This document shows positions 35,588-47,945 of a stretch of 64,000 nucleotides of DNA, piece after piece. Position 1 is the first letter of the stretch. The number at the start of each line of letters is the position of its first letter. Source of the stretch: Bryum argenteum (Eukaryota > Streptophyta > Bryopsida > Bryales > Bryaceae); NCBI GenBank assembly GCA_037043015.1, contig CM073322.1, positions 18,301,601 through 18,365,600 on the forward strand. Direction: 5' to 3'. The notes under the pieces were generated by a model. It was not told the DNA's origin. It was given only the letters and a program-made list of their open reading frames with translations, and ran no database searches. Both the position numbers and the translations under genes were made by a program.

Positions 35588-36064
35588 CAAAATGCACATA
35601 CTCATGAAGGCACTAACTCACCGTCCAAATTTTTCTTAAACTTAACACATCATATGTGGTGCTTGTTTACTTTATTGTTGTTTTTAGACCTTTCATAGAA
35701 TAATTTACATTAAGGTCAAAAAGTGGAATGAGTCCCTAAAATTTTGCAGGAGTGTACCCAACTTGATTACCTACATGGAAAAAAATGAGGGAATTTTTTT
35801 TGGAGTGACAATCATCAAGTTGCCCTTGGCACCATTTAGACAATGCCTCTCAGACAGCAGCAAAAAAAGGTGTTGGACGTTATGATCTCACAAATGACAA
35901 ACATCCAACGGTTGAAATTTTGACCAATCCTTTGTATACATGTTAGGTACAAGATCTTACCTTTCCAAAAGAAGTTTCTCCATTTCCCCATTTCCCAACA
36001 GAAGTGAAAAATGGCAATTTTTGGTTTTGGAGGTTGAGGAAACGCTTGGATTTTTAGGGGTTAA
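35136..36064. mobile_element. TTAA-flanked piggyBac-like transposon, 929 bp
   Basis: Left TTAACCCCTAAAAATTGAGG, right CTTGGATTTTTAGGGGTTAA. Same subfamily and orientation as 32130-33063. Contains a T-run of about 37 at 35551-35587. Confidence 0.85.
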
Positions 36065-37354
36065 CCATTTGAATTTCCCCATACTGCAGAATGATATTCA
36101 CCAAGTATTTACAATACATAATAATTGGAATCCCTTTGCATTATTCTTGAACGTAATTTGTACCAACCGTGATACTTAAGATCTCATTTCCAACTTCTTA
36201 GGGCAGTAGACAAAGATACGAACTGAAAGTAAAGACCTGTATTAGATACTTATTTGATCATCACTTAAGGCAGGTTGGCTGCAATAACAAAGTGAACCTG
36301 GCCTCGTGCAATCATGTCCTCTTGGTGTTCGCAAATAATTGTGCCATCACACATCCACTATCAGATAACAAATCACTTGTTGAAGCAGTCCAGTACCTTC
36401 ATCATAGTCAAGCAACCTGGAAAAAGGACTTGAAACTGGATCACTTTCTTGCACGCTCCTTCACAACCTCATCAGCTTTTAGCACTGCCACAGTGAACCC
36501 ATTATTGACTAGCATAGTATGATATTATTACCAATACGTTCCTATACGATTATGATACTATGAACTGCATACATAGTCACTACATCTCTATACTCGTACA
36601 TGATTTTACTTGAACACAAGGGTGGATCAAAGATATTACTTCTCCAGCAGTTGCTTGTACATATAACATGGTTACAGGCTCAGAAGGTGGTGACCAGTAT
36701 TGATCCCCCTTTTGAACCTCGAGTGATTTGGAACACAATAGTATACCACTTATACTCAGCCCCCACAGCTGACAGTAGGGTACAGGAAGATGCCCTCGCT
36801 GATATCAGGTACGGACCAATGATCTAAATCATGTACAGATCATGATATAGGAAAGTCTACTCGTCCGATTTTGACGAAGGTCTCATCAACGTAGCATTCA
36901 TGAACCAAGGAAAATTGGACTTTGATTGCCGAAGCAAGAAAATGATTCTGATCTTGGCCAAATTCTGCTCCTGGTAACAAAATAAACTTCATACAGACTG
37001 GTCTGGTGCTGCTTACAGCCATTCCCCTCACAACCTGGAGCTGGCAGATGGCTATGTACAGGAAGATGCCCTCGCTCTGTTGCTCTGCCTCCTTTGTCAC
37101 TCTGTTTTTGGACTCTCTAGCATGATAAGTACCAGCCCAGGGCAAATTTCTCCTTCGACTAAGCTCAAAACCTATTGACATGTACATGCTACCGACAGCC
37201 GAAAATAGACAATGCCTGCCGAAATTCTGTGGACACAGATAACCCTCTCCACTACACGAGCCCACCTGAATCTCCCCGTCCGCTGAAAATGATAAGTACA
37301 GTTCCTTGATTCATCTAAAAGTTTGGTTTTAATACAAACGAGTGGTTCAGCTCA
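36065..37354. other. Spacer or 3' flank of the GRF-finger gene
   Basis: On the minus strand a coding-like stretch ends at a stop near 36450 (reads NNGFTVAVLKADEVVKERAR); it could be the last exon of an unrecognised gene, but I could not join it to anything. A 20-bp direct repeat, tacaggaagatgccctcgct, occurs at 36781-36800 and 37057-37076. A 141-codon minus frame at 36840-37265 shows no family features. Confidence 0.35.
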
Positions 37355-40300
37355 TTACAACAACCTCTGCAGCTCCACCTGCCTGTAGCGTTCCTTCCGA
37401 GCTTCTCGTTTCTCCTTCGCAGTTACTCGTGGAGTATCAAGCCACCTGCAAAAGTAGAAGATCATCCCAAAATGATTATTTCGCCCTCTTAACGACGAGA
37501 GTGAGCCTTCTGACTACAAGAAACGCATGTTCATGCAGTGGTTGGGCCACACAGCGTCCATCATCACTGAAAATGACATTTGCATCTACGCTATTGATGA
37601 TCGTAGAGTTCAATAAGCAGAAGGCTGATATTTCATGAGGCTTCAGCTTTTTATGCAATTCTTCTATGAGCGGATTAAGTTGATATGTAGGTGAAAACTA
37701 TCCAATGAAAACTAGAGCAGCAGGTCTCTCCAGGTAAAAGCATGTACATAGAGGCGATCCTATTAGCAACCATGACTGGTACAGGAGCTGGAATAAGCTG
37801 ATAATAAAACCACCATATAGCTTCCAAAAAGTGAAGAGGGGGAGATATTCGAAGTCGTGATTTACCTAAAAAAATTGCAGCGTTCCTCATTCACTTGTAA
37901 AGGAGTTTTCCGCTTCTTTGAGAAGAGTTTTCGGTTGTTGATACAGCCCCAGTAACGAAGACCTTCATTCGGATCGCCACTTCCCGTAACGAATCTCAAG
38001 GTTGCTTGACGCGGAGCAATTTTGCATGAACAATACGGAGGAACGATATCTAAAGGCAGACCTTCTGTAACATACAGGTTACCGATATGTCAACAGTGAA
38101 CACAATCGATCCAATTCACTCAGTGCTTTTGAAACTCAAGACTTTTTCTTAACAACATAATTCATAATCAACTAATAATGTGCTAGAACCTTCAATTTCT
38201 GTTCCATCGGTCCAGATTCCCCAATATGCAGTCGTACCATCACAGGTACAGGCAACACAAGAAATCCGGAAGAGAAACTGGCTCGCCATTTTTAATTATC
38301 TTACACAACAGTCTAAAGATCTGGAGATGATGAGATAGAAACCTGTGGAAGCACCCGGGAAGCCACTTAAAGGCATTTCACCACCTTCTGGACCACTGGA
38401 GGCTCCTGCTTCAGGCTTTCCGTTCTCTCTCTCTGTGTTACTGGCCGACCTCTCGAGCTGAGAAACCCTGTCCTCCCCATGTGATTCTGTCACTGTATTG
38501 CCTTCCATAGCTGTGCTGCAAATAAGCATGGAACTTGGCTCGCCATCAGCCTTCCCCACAACCCCGCCCTGAAACACACGCCCCCAAGACTTGAATTCTT
38601 CACTCTATAACGACAGAACCTACCAGAGCCCTTACCAACATGTGCAGCTCTAAACAAGTATTTAACGTTCTCGCAAAAAAAATTGTGTAATAGCTGCAAC
38701 TGAACTGAATTGAATTGAAGTTGAAGTCAAACACAACTTGCAAAAAGAAACGGAACGGGGACAATAGTTCAGAAAACAATCAACTGTCTGTATTTGAAAT
38801 TGACTCGTTGATAATAGCACTTCAGAGTCAGCTCTGTTCCATGATTCTTAAGCTCACCAGTACAGGCTCGGGAGTATCGGTAACACCAACGGGTGCTCCA
38901 AGCTTGAGCCCACCTGTTGAAGGATGTTGAAAACCAACAGGCTTCTTGCTGTCCTTCCTTGGTCTTCCCCTTTTTCTCTTCACAGCAGTTTCCCCTCCTG
39001 CGAAAACTGCGGTAGGGTCTCCTACATAATGTTCACCTGATGGGATTGAGGCCTCATTATCCATTTCCGTGTTCCCAAGTGCAGCATGTCTTGCGTGTAA
39101 TGCTCCATTTGCTAAGTCCAAGCTGTGCTCGTTATAGGCCTCATGTTCTTTTTCCTGCTCATCTGTAACGATCGAGGAATCGTCTATTTCACCTCTGGCA
39201 AGCCTTAGATGTGCACTATGTGTACCTTGCGAAGTGTCACCGGACTGCAAAAGTCGCAAGTCACTCTGAGACGTATCAGACCCATTCAAACCCTTCCTAG
39301 ATAAATTCGGTAGAAGAGGTACTCTGCCTGTAGACTTCTCATTCCTCCAATCTAAAGGCACGTCAACCCACTGAATTTCTACTTGTTGCCTCGGACCACC
39401 CTTCGGTGAAGGAACTAATGAACGTGACCTTTTACTAGTAACAGCTGGAGCACCAATAGAACCTATGGATCTGGTCTTTTTACCAGAAGCAAGCCTCCAC
39501 ACTGAGTTCACAAATCCTGCATTTTCACTAGCAGCTGCAGCTCCAGCATGATCCGTATCGCGGGGAGATTTAAAGGCAGCGTCCTGATCATGATGTGTAT
39601 GTGCAAGATCTTTTTCAGGCTCGGGGCTACTCACTTGGCCCACTCTAGCATCAGGACCGCCATTTCCTATCAAGTTGCTCCCACTGACGGCAGGCTCCTC
39701 CATTAATCCATCTGTCCGTTTGATACTTTCCTGAAAGACGTCAGTTTCAGGCTTATCGCCAGACAGCACGGGTTCCCTCTGTTCAGCATCGTCTAAGGTA
39801 CCCGGCGGCTCGGATGTTTCACAAGGAGGGACAATGTCAGTCTCCACTGCTTCATCTAACTTAGATGGGCTAGCCCTTTCTATCGATAGATTGTTTTCAT
39901 GATTGATAGCATCTTCTGTAACTTGATCTAGAATATCAACACTCTGGGAAGAGTTATGAGTAAATATCTCAACACCCTCAAGGGATGCAAGATGCTCCAA
40001 AGGTGCTGTCGAGTCAGTCTTGTCATGGGCACTCTCGTCAATACTTCCAGGAACATTCATGATTGTGGTCTCATTCATGAACGACTCGTGCCCATCAGCT
40101 TCAAGTGAAGTACCAGTTTGAGCAGCCAGCATCTGAAGCGAAACAACCCGGATAACTGGTTAATCTAAACTACTCTTTAAAAATAAACAAAAGTTGGTGT
40201 TCGCTCACATGCTGTCCTTCATTGCCAACTCTTGATGACCACCACCTCCACATATCCAGCACCCTCGACAAGTACAGGATGAGCATAATGTAAAGGGTTC

Positions 40301-43300
40301 CTTGGTGAGAATCATCATGACACCTAATGCAACCACCCCACAACTAAGCGCTTCAGGAATCTTCCTCGAGAATTGCGGCTTTCACAAATTCTTTCATCGG
40401 GTTGTCAGTTCCTACTTCATAAGGGCTCGTGTAATGTGCATATTAAGATATCGAAGTGACTAAAACGTCTATAAGTAACGGTCAGATAATGACAATCCAC
40501 AATTCAAGGATGGTCTACTCGACAACTACCGCAAAACCAGATCATTACTTACACTTGTCTGAGCCTTATCGCCTAAGGTTTGATCATCACGCAGCACTTC
40601 ATGTTGCGTATCCACTGGGTCCTCTTTCAAGACGTCACCCACGTCCTGACCAGGTATAGGATCCGAACCACCTGCTTGGCTATCACAAGCAAGCGAAATA
40701 TCTTCATCCCCACCCACCGCATCGACAGGTGGAGTGTCTAATATGATGTTTTCTTCATCCGCATGCGACTCCTGAGTAACATGAACCTTTCCTTCTGCTT
40801 CGTTTAAATTCACATCTGGCGATGCTGGACCAGGAGCAGCATGATCGTCTGGCGATGCTGAACCAGGAGCAGCATGATCGTCTGGCGATGCTGGACCAGG
40901 AGCAGCATGATCGTCTGGCGATGCTGGACCAGGAGCAGCATGATCGTCTGGCGATGCTGGACCAGGAGCAGCATGATCGTCTGGCTCAGACACGCTCAAG
41001 GACTCGGCTACGTTTGATTCCATCGCAGGCAGTTCCTCTTCGGTTACTGCAGATTCATTGACCGCTACTATCGTCGTCACTTCGTCCGTTTTCATGCCAA
41101 TACTATCACCTTCCTCTGTTTCCATATCCTGTTCGTTCTTACATATCTCTTCCTCTTCTGCCACTTGCAGCGCTTCCTCTGCTTGCTGCTCTTGCTTTAC
41201 CCATGGTATTTCTAATGACCATGGATCATCAGGATCGTGAACATCCTCGGCAGGTAGCTTCGCTTCATACCGGACGGTTGGGAAGACGCAGGCTGATAAG
41301 GGAGTCTCGATCACGGAAGACGAGAGAATTTGGTTCACAGGATCCTGCGCACACACGCAGCTACTCATCTCATTAGCCCATGAATGCAATGTCAAGAGAA
41401 AAATGACCAGCTTGCACACACAGGAAGGCAATGACTTACCGTAAGAGCACCAGAAATGCTCTTCCGGGCAGAGGCTCTTTTCGGTGAGTCGTTCTCCCGC
41501 AGAACAGAGTCTTCCGAAAGAACCCAAGACAGCTTCCTCTTCTTAGGTGAGGACTTGGACTGGCTAGATTCTTTGGGATCAGATGCAACATCTGAAGGGG
41601 TAGATTTTCCAAACGATTGCCCCGACGGTGATAGGCTGTCGTCATTGCCAATATTAATGTTAGTTCCTTTCCTGGTCGCCCTTGCAGGTACCACAGGCTC
41701 GATAGCGCCATAAACTTCAGAGAGAGGTAGCTTTCTCTGTTGTCGCCTTGTTTGTGACTTGGTTTTCTTTTCACTTTCGAGTAGAGAAGTTTCTTCTGTA
41801 GGCTTCGGCTCTGTAGAGCTACCAACCTTGTTCTTCTTGTAATAACTCTTGAAGCGGTTGTCTTTTTCCTCCTGTTGAAGAGCTCCAGCACTTTCAACAT
41901 TCGTCACAGTATTTGGTGAAATTAGAAGAGGAAGGGTGGTCTCGGCGTCCGAAGCTCCAATCTGCCCAGTTGACCGTCTAAAATATTGCAAAGGCTTTTT
42001 CTCCGAGGAGGCAAAACCAGTATTTCTTCCGCTACCGCTACCACCAAGAGGATATCGACTGCTAGGTCCACTCTCCCCTCGTACACTGCGTCTCTTACGC
42101 CACGTAGCCCCTTTCTCGAACACTTGCGATTCTGGCCCAACATAACTGTCCGTCCAGTCAATTGTGCGCTTTCCTAAGGTACTTGCAGGAGGACTGACTG
42201 CAGAAGTATCTAAGCTAAGTTCTGGCGCTGGCTCAGGAGCTCCTTTTCGTAAGGAAGAACGAGTCAAGGTTCCTGCAGAGCTAGGCCGCTCTGCACTCAG
42301 TACGTCATCCCTTGCAGATTCCTCAAGAGGTCCCCTTTTCCGCAGCACTCGTGCCGGCTTAGCGTTTGTTTCAGGCGTAGATTCAGGAACTTCCGATAAC
42401 TGCATGTCATCATCAGTAGTGTCCCTAGGGGTTAATAATTTACAGGGCGAAATTTCTTCTTCACCAGAAGGCCTGATGCCCGCAGCAGTAGGCGAATCGA
42501 GGCCACTTTTCTTGGCAGAAGATCGTGTCAAGTGAGAGGCATTGACGTCTTCCAACTGTGCCTTGTTTTTCTCTTGATTCTTTTTGTCCTCCTTCGAGGG
42601 ATGCCTTGGAGGGTCCAACCACCTGCAAGATCGAATTGCAGTTAGTAGTCTAAAAATGGGAGTTTCTAGTTCGGTCGCAGAGCGAGTGATTTTTCAGACA
42701 CTTAAGCATCAATTAGGCAAGGAAAGGAAAGCTAGAAATAAGGTTCAGATACAAGCAAATTCTGGGAATAAAGATACCACAGAAATGCACCTGAAGAATC
42801 TACACTTCCCAATCGTATCAGACTCTTTCCTTTTGCCCTTTCTCTTGAAAAAAGATGGCTCTTGAAGGGAGCACATTAGATATCGCAAGCCCCGATTCGG
42901 GCTCTTTTCACCAACGACTCTCACAACAGCAACAAGTCCACATTCGCAAAGCACTCCATCCTTGTTTTCTTCTGTCATACCTGATGTCAACAAAGAAAGG
43001 CATGAAGCCGATGCAAAACTTACATGCGAGCTAAACCACTGGCTCGTTGAATCAAGAAATATGGAACGAAGAGAGTAAAAACCGCAATTCGGATGGAGTG
43101 AGAATACCTTCGATGTTATCTGGCTTCCTTTTCTCCACCCTATTAGAAGCTTCAGCGGTTGCAGCGGCTTCCGCAAGCCCATCTGCCAATCCTTGAGCAA
43201 CTTCATGCGCAACACTTTCAGCGATAACTTCAGCGACGGCTTTAGCTATAGCCATCCTTTCAAATCTTCCACTGTCAAACAGCCGACCCTCCGTCGAACC

Positions 43301-44813
43301 TTGTCCATAAGAACCAGCTGTTTCTTTGGCGATGGTTTCTGCTATGCTTTCCGCTATACCTTCGGCGACCCCCGCAGCAACTCCTGCTGCTAAGACCTCT
43401 GCTATATTACTGGAAGGTATTTTGTGACTTGGTGCCATCGCCAAACTCTCGACATTGCTCATCGAGCCATCAAGATCTGTCGTCGTTTCACCTGTCTGAG
43501 TGGATTCAAGCAAAGTTTCCTCGCAAACTTGAGCATTTATGGAATCAGTAGACTGGTCCAATGCTGCCTTCACGGTACCATCTATATCCATGTCTGAATC
43601 CCTCGACAGATCAATAGTCTTCACGGTACCATCTATGTCCATGTCTGACTCCCTCGACAGATCAACAGTGTTCACGTTACCATCTATGTCCATGTCCGAC
43701 TCCTTCGGCAAATCCGCAGTAGGGTCGACTTGTGCAGATTGAGCCTCGCCAACTTCACCACCACCGTCTTCCACTGGTAATGAGATATCAGTTGCTGCAG
43801 CAAAGGAAAGCGACCAATTCAGACATTACAGCGAACATGCATCATGCGAATCATTGTTAAAGTGAAATTCCTTTCTTACCAGCTTCTTCAACAACGTCCG
43901 TAGACAAGGAGTCCTTCGCGATTTCTCCAGCCATCCCTCCACCTTGGACTTCATCTTTCGCTTCTGATTCATCGTCCTTGGTCACAGTGTCCGTAATCAC
44001 CGTTGTTACAGTTTCCGTGATCACCGTTGTCACAGTGCCCTGAACAACATTACTTACACCTCCTGCGGACATCTGCTTAACCTCCAGTATCTCCTGCAAC
44101 GCAGTAGATAAAGAGTGCTAAGCTTTTGATCCACCGAGGGTCGATACCCTAGTATGTGATGATAGCAACGGAATTCTTCCTCGAAATTAGAACTCAGAAT
44201 CTCGAACCAGAAAACTTTACCCTAGGATACTCCAGATTTCCTTGTGATACAGCCAACAAAGAATCGAAACCCTAACATGTCCTTGAACAGAAGCATTAGG
44301 TTTAAGATTGCCACTTCTGAATATCATGTAGAGCATCGAAGTTGACACTAATTTTTGAACTCAGACTTCGCAAAACTGAGAAACTCTGATTAGAATACTG
44401 CAATGGTGACATGTTATGCTAAAGGAAATCAGGTTTAAGCTCCAATATAACTGTTCACTAGCGAAAGAAACCATAATGGCATCGGTGCTCACTTCCACGG
44501 TTTCGACGGTACATTGCACGTTACTTCCGCCTTCCTCTCTCTTTTCATCGCCGCCCTCGGAGACAACAATACTCGTCGCGCCTAACCCACTTTCCTCGTT
44601 CTCAGCTTCTTTAAGAAAAGTCTTTCCTTCATCCGCACTCCCCACTTGACCTGAGTCAAGAATGTCGCTCCTTCCGCCACCGGCCAGGTTAAAAGGTTCT
44701 GAACCTCCAAGATTGTCTACTGCATTTCTAGCGACATCCTCCGTTTCCATTTTTTCCTTCGTCCCTTTCACCTTCGCTGTCCAGGAAACTACGGTTACCA
44801 GCGATAAGCTCAA
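37355..44813 (-). CDS. Large nuclear protein with two GRF-type zinc fingers and an AT-hook
   Basis: Ten exons: 44813-44493, 44093-43880, 43794-43108, 42980-42791, 42622-41440, 41344-40553, 40132-38858, 38568-38343, 38064-37866, 37445-37355. All join in phase to about 1725 aa (or 1704 from Met at 44750). Two GRF zinc fingers, each split by an intron at the same codon: the first has CECG, RGLRYLMC and CRFFRWLDPPRHP; the second has CSCK, EGLRYWGC and CNFFRWLDTPRV. Such fingers bind nucleic acid or protein in DNA-repair and RNA factors. An AT-hook, KRKRGRPRK, lies about 110 residues before the second finger. Much of the rest is acidic, low-complexity and repetitive: about three copies of a SDMDIDGTVK unit, an alanine/glutamate-rich segment, and five perfect-looking PDDHAAPGPAS units. 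An unused coding-like stretch (AYWGIWTDGTEIE, ending 38190) may be an alternative exon. I do not recognise the overall protein; a chromatin role is inferred. Confidence 0.8.
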
Positions 44814-46250
44814 GTTTTGTTGATGACGGCTTGGAATATAGACATCTTCGAAGCTCCTTCCCAGAACCGTACTAATTATACCACTTCTTGATTAAACAAG
44901 AAGCTAAAATCAGATAGAGGGTTACGATCAAACCCCAACCTTAACCAGGTAACCCCGACCTTAACTACGTACTCGATGTCTGCAGTTGCTGCATCATCTT
45001 TGAGTCACTGATCGGCGCTTCAGGTTTATAGCTGCAGGAACCAGAAAACTCCAGAAATACTACGGCACTTCGCTGCCAGCAAAATGGCTTGATAAATATA
45101 TTAATTTAGCTTAGTAAGTACGCCACGGGCATTGTCAAATTGGCCCAAACATAAGGGTAACCTTAAGCAGGCGCGTAAACCTAATGCAAATCTCCACAAC
45201 ATCCGAGGTCCCGTGAACCGATCGAGTAAACACTTTCAAGACGTCTTTCCGGGATAAAAAGAGCTGATGAAAGACTTAAGCACCAAGTCAACCTATGCAC
45301 ACTGTCCCGATCTCGAAGCCCCCTGGCTGATCAAAGCACGTCCAATTCGGCAACCTCGTAGTTTCTAAACCCCAAAGAAACCCCCGACCTCCAGGTGAAG
45401 CCACTTAGGATCGGCTCGTGACCCGGCAATGTAACGGAAACACCTCGAAAGGGCTTCCGCCAACAACGTCAGCATCAAGAGCTCCAAATCTTGTTTCCCG
45501 CTTTCAAATCGTCCCCCGTCCAGAAAACGGCGGGGTTGCAGCCCCAAAAAAAATCCCGCACCAGAAATGCGAAAATCCTAACAAGAAAACAACGATAGCG
45601 GAATCCAAAGCTCGTAACCTGCAAAAACCTCGTTCGACATGACCTAGAGAGCGCAGAAAATTAGAATGTGGATACCAGAAGTGCGCAGCAAGAGCTGAGG
45701 ATCACCAAGACCAGGAACTAATGTCCGAAATGAGGGACAGCAAGCCCAGGAACGAAGCGAAGAAGAGAGCAGCATACGGCCATGTCCACCCGCCATAGCC
45801 GTGAAACTCCAGAGCTCCCACGCTCACGCTCATCAGCCCGCTTTTCACCCCATTCCTCGTATCTACCAATCCTGACACACAATCCTCACCATCCGTACAT
45901 CCTTCGATCTCCCCGTGTTTGCACAGACAGAGCAATCTATTGCGTTCCTAGACCTGTCGATATCTTCGTCTCTTCTACGACGAGTACTCTGGAAGGGGTG
46001 ATACGTTTTATTTAAATTTTGGTTGAAGAATCTGCAAATGCATGTTGGAAATGGATGTTTTTTGGCAGTGTTGAAAAAGCTTGATGATTGCTCTTCCTTC
46101 ATGACAGTCTCCCCTTGTGAGTATTTGTCAGTTTCATGGATCCTTTGCAACCAAGTTATAGCTTATTGTGTTCCTCAATCCTCATCATGCCTTCCTTACA
46201 CTGGCAGAAGGCAGAAAGCTACGTTATCACAACAGGTCTTGTCTCTGTAA
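44814..46250. other. 5' flank of the GRF-finger gene with a possible small membrane-protein ORF
   Basis: The minus strand at 45935-45702 encodes 77 residues ending in a hydrophobic segment (TWPYAALFFASFLGLLSLIS). It could be a small membrane protein, an upstream ORF or chance. No other gene recognised. The sequence nearest 44813 is probably 5' UTR and promoter of the gene to the left. Confidence 0.3.
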
Positions 46251-46493
46251 TTATCCCTTAAACGTCATATGCTTTCCTGATACCACACCCAAAATCTCTT
46301 TTAAACTCCATTTTTAGCATTATTCTATTTTTAATTTGCTTGAGCTCTATTCTAAGAAAGTATAGATCTCTTTAAGGTGCTCAGTTTGGAATTCTAAAAA
46401 TTCCATTTGGTATAATGGAGTGTAAGTTATGAGCAAGATTCTCTGGAAAAAAAAACCCAACCCCTCGGGTTGGGTCTGACGTTTAAGGGTTAT
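46251..46493. mobile_element. TTAT-flanked piggyBac-like MITE, 243 bp
   Basis: Left TTAT then CCCTTAAACGTCA, right TGACGTTTAAGGG then TTAT. The 13-bp inverted repeat is perfect, and TTAT is in direct orientation on both sides. Near the right end is a small hairpin, CCCAACCC-CTC-GGGTTGGG. Confidence 0.88.
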
Positions 46494-47324
46494 ATCCCCG
46501 GGTGGTTTTTGCTCAACCAAAAGTTTCATATGCATGACTAGTTTGTAGAACCGGTGTCCTTCGGACGCACAAAAAAAACTTGATTTCAAAAGTAACTTCA
46601 TTAATAAAAAAATCTAAAATTGTCGTATGAAAGTCGTGTGGCCATTGAGGTACGAACAGACATTGTATTCACGCCAATCTTCGACTTGAAGATTGGAGTT
46701 CTTATCTATCTATCTATGTATCTCTCTGTCGTATGAAAAAATTGAGTATCCATATATGTTCTTTGGTCACAAAGCAAGACACCAAGCATGTGATTTTTCG
46801 TCATGTTCATGTGATGCCAAGTTGCCAATGGATCGCCATGCGTTATGCGTTCATGTGTTTTTTGTCATGTTCATGTGATTGCCAAGGTGTTTTTTGTGAT
46901 TTTTAGTTACGTTCATCAGTTCATGTCATGCCAAGCTGCCAAAGGATCGTTGAACTGTAGTATGTTATAGAAGTATATTTTATGCTCTCAACAATAATAT
47001 TTTGTATCTTTTATGTCAATTTTCAAGATTGAGTTACTATGTTTGAATTCGCTTCAAGGTTATAGGGTCCCAAATATTATTCCAGATTGGAGCATGTTTG
47101 TAGACTTTTGCAAACGCAGTAGGTATATAGTCACTTAAACATGATAAACAGACTTGGAGCAAGTGTTGTTGAAATTTTCATCCTATTCATTCTCAAGTAT
47201 ACAATTCTAAAAAAGCATGAGCTCCTGTTGAGTGACATTAAAGGCGCAACTCTAGATTACAACACCCAAAACCAGAAGAGTCAAAACAAATTGATTTGTC
47301 GAAAAAATCTTCAGTGTTCATATT
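46494..47324. other. AT-rich spacer, nothing recognised
   Basis: A short TCTA/ATCT repeat lies at about 46703-46726, and an irregular repeat of GTTCATGT.ATGCCAAG words at about 46800-46940. No gene. Confidence 0.35.
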
Positions 47325-47945
47325 GATAAGATAGGTGATAGTGGACAAGAATGGGTGACATTTGATAAGATCAAGTGACAATGTACAAAATCTGGTGATA
47401 GTACACAAGATTGGGTGACAAGAAACAATGTTGTGTAGTAGTGTACAAGATCTGGTAATAGAACACAAGATTGGGTGATAGTGGATAATATTGCGTAATG
47501 GTGAACAAGATATGGAGATAGTAGACAAAATAAGGTAACAGTGGCAAAGAGGGAGCTATAGTGTACAAATCAGGTGACAATGGATGAAATAAACAGGCAA
47601 TATACAAAATTAAATAATAGTAGATTACAAGGAATGGTAGTAAACAAGAACGGCTAACAATGAACAAAAATCCACTGACGGTGAACTAGATCAGGTGACA
47701 GTGGACAAGATTGACTGATAGTAGAGAAGATCAAGCACTAGTGGACAAGATTGGATGACAGTGAACAAGAACAAGGATGATAGTGAACAACAACATGTGA
47801 CAATAGACAAAATTAAGTGATAGTCGACAAGATTGGATGATAGTGAACAAGATTAAGGTGACACGACAAGATTGGATGATAGTGAACAAGATTAAGGTGA
47901 CACGACAAGATCAAGGGATAGTATACAAGATCGAGTCACATTGGT
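47325..47945. repeat. Degenerate minisatellite, unit about 22-26 bp
   Basis: About 25 variants of GTGATAGTGGACAAGATTGG follow one another. The most recent duplication is near 47820-47905, where two units with GATTGGATGATAGTGAACAA are identical. On the minus strand the array is open in places and would read as short Cys/Thr/Ile-rich repeats (CTITRFCTLS type); I take this as a by-product of the repeat. Confidence 0.85.

Noticed and set aside
42425..42436. CTAGGGGTTAA resembling a transposon end
   Set aside because: Falls inside coding exon 5 of the GRF-finger gene (LLTPRD), with no partner end; coincidence.
47238..47667. Minus-strand Cys-rich repeat proteins
   Set aside because: Read from a degenerate minisatellite in two overlapping frames; no start context or domain.
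47325..47945. CRISPR-like array
   Set aside because: Units are contiguous and degenerate, without unique spacers, and the genome is a plant nuclear one.
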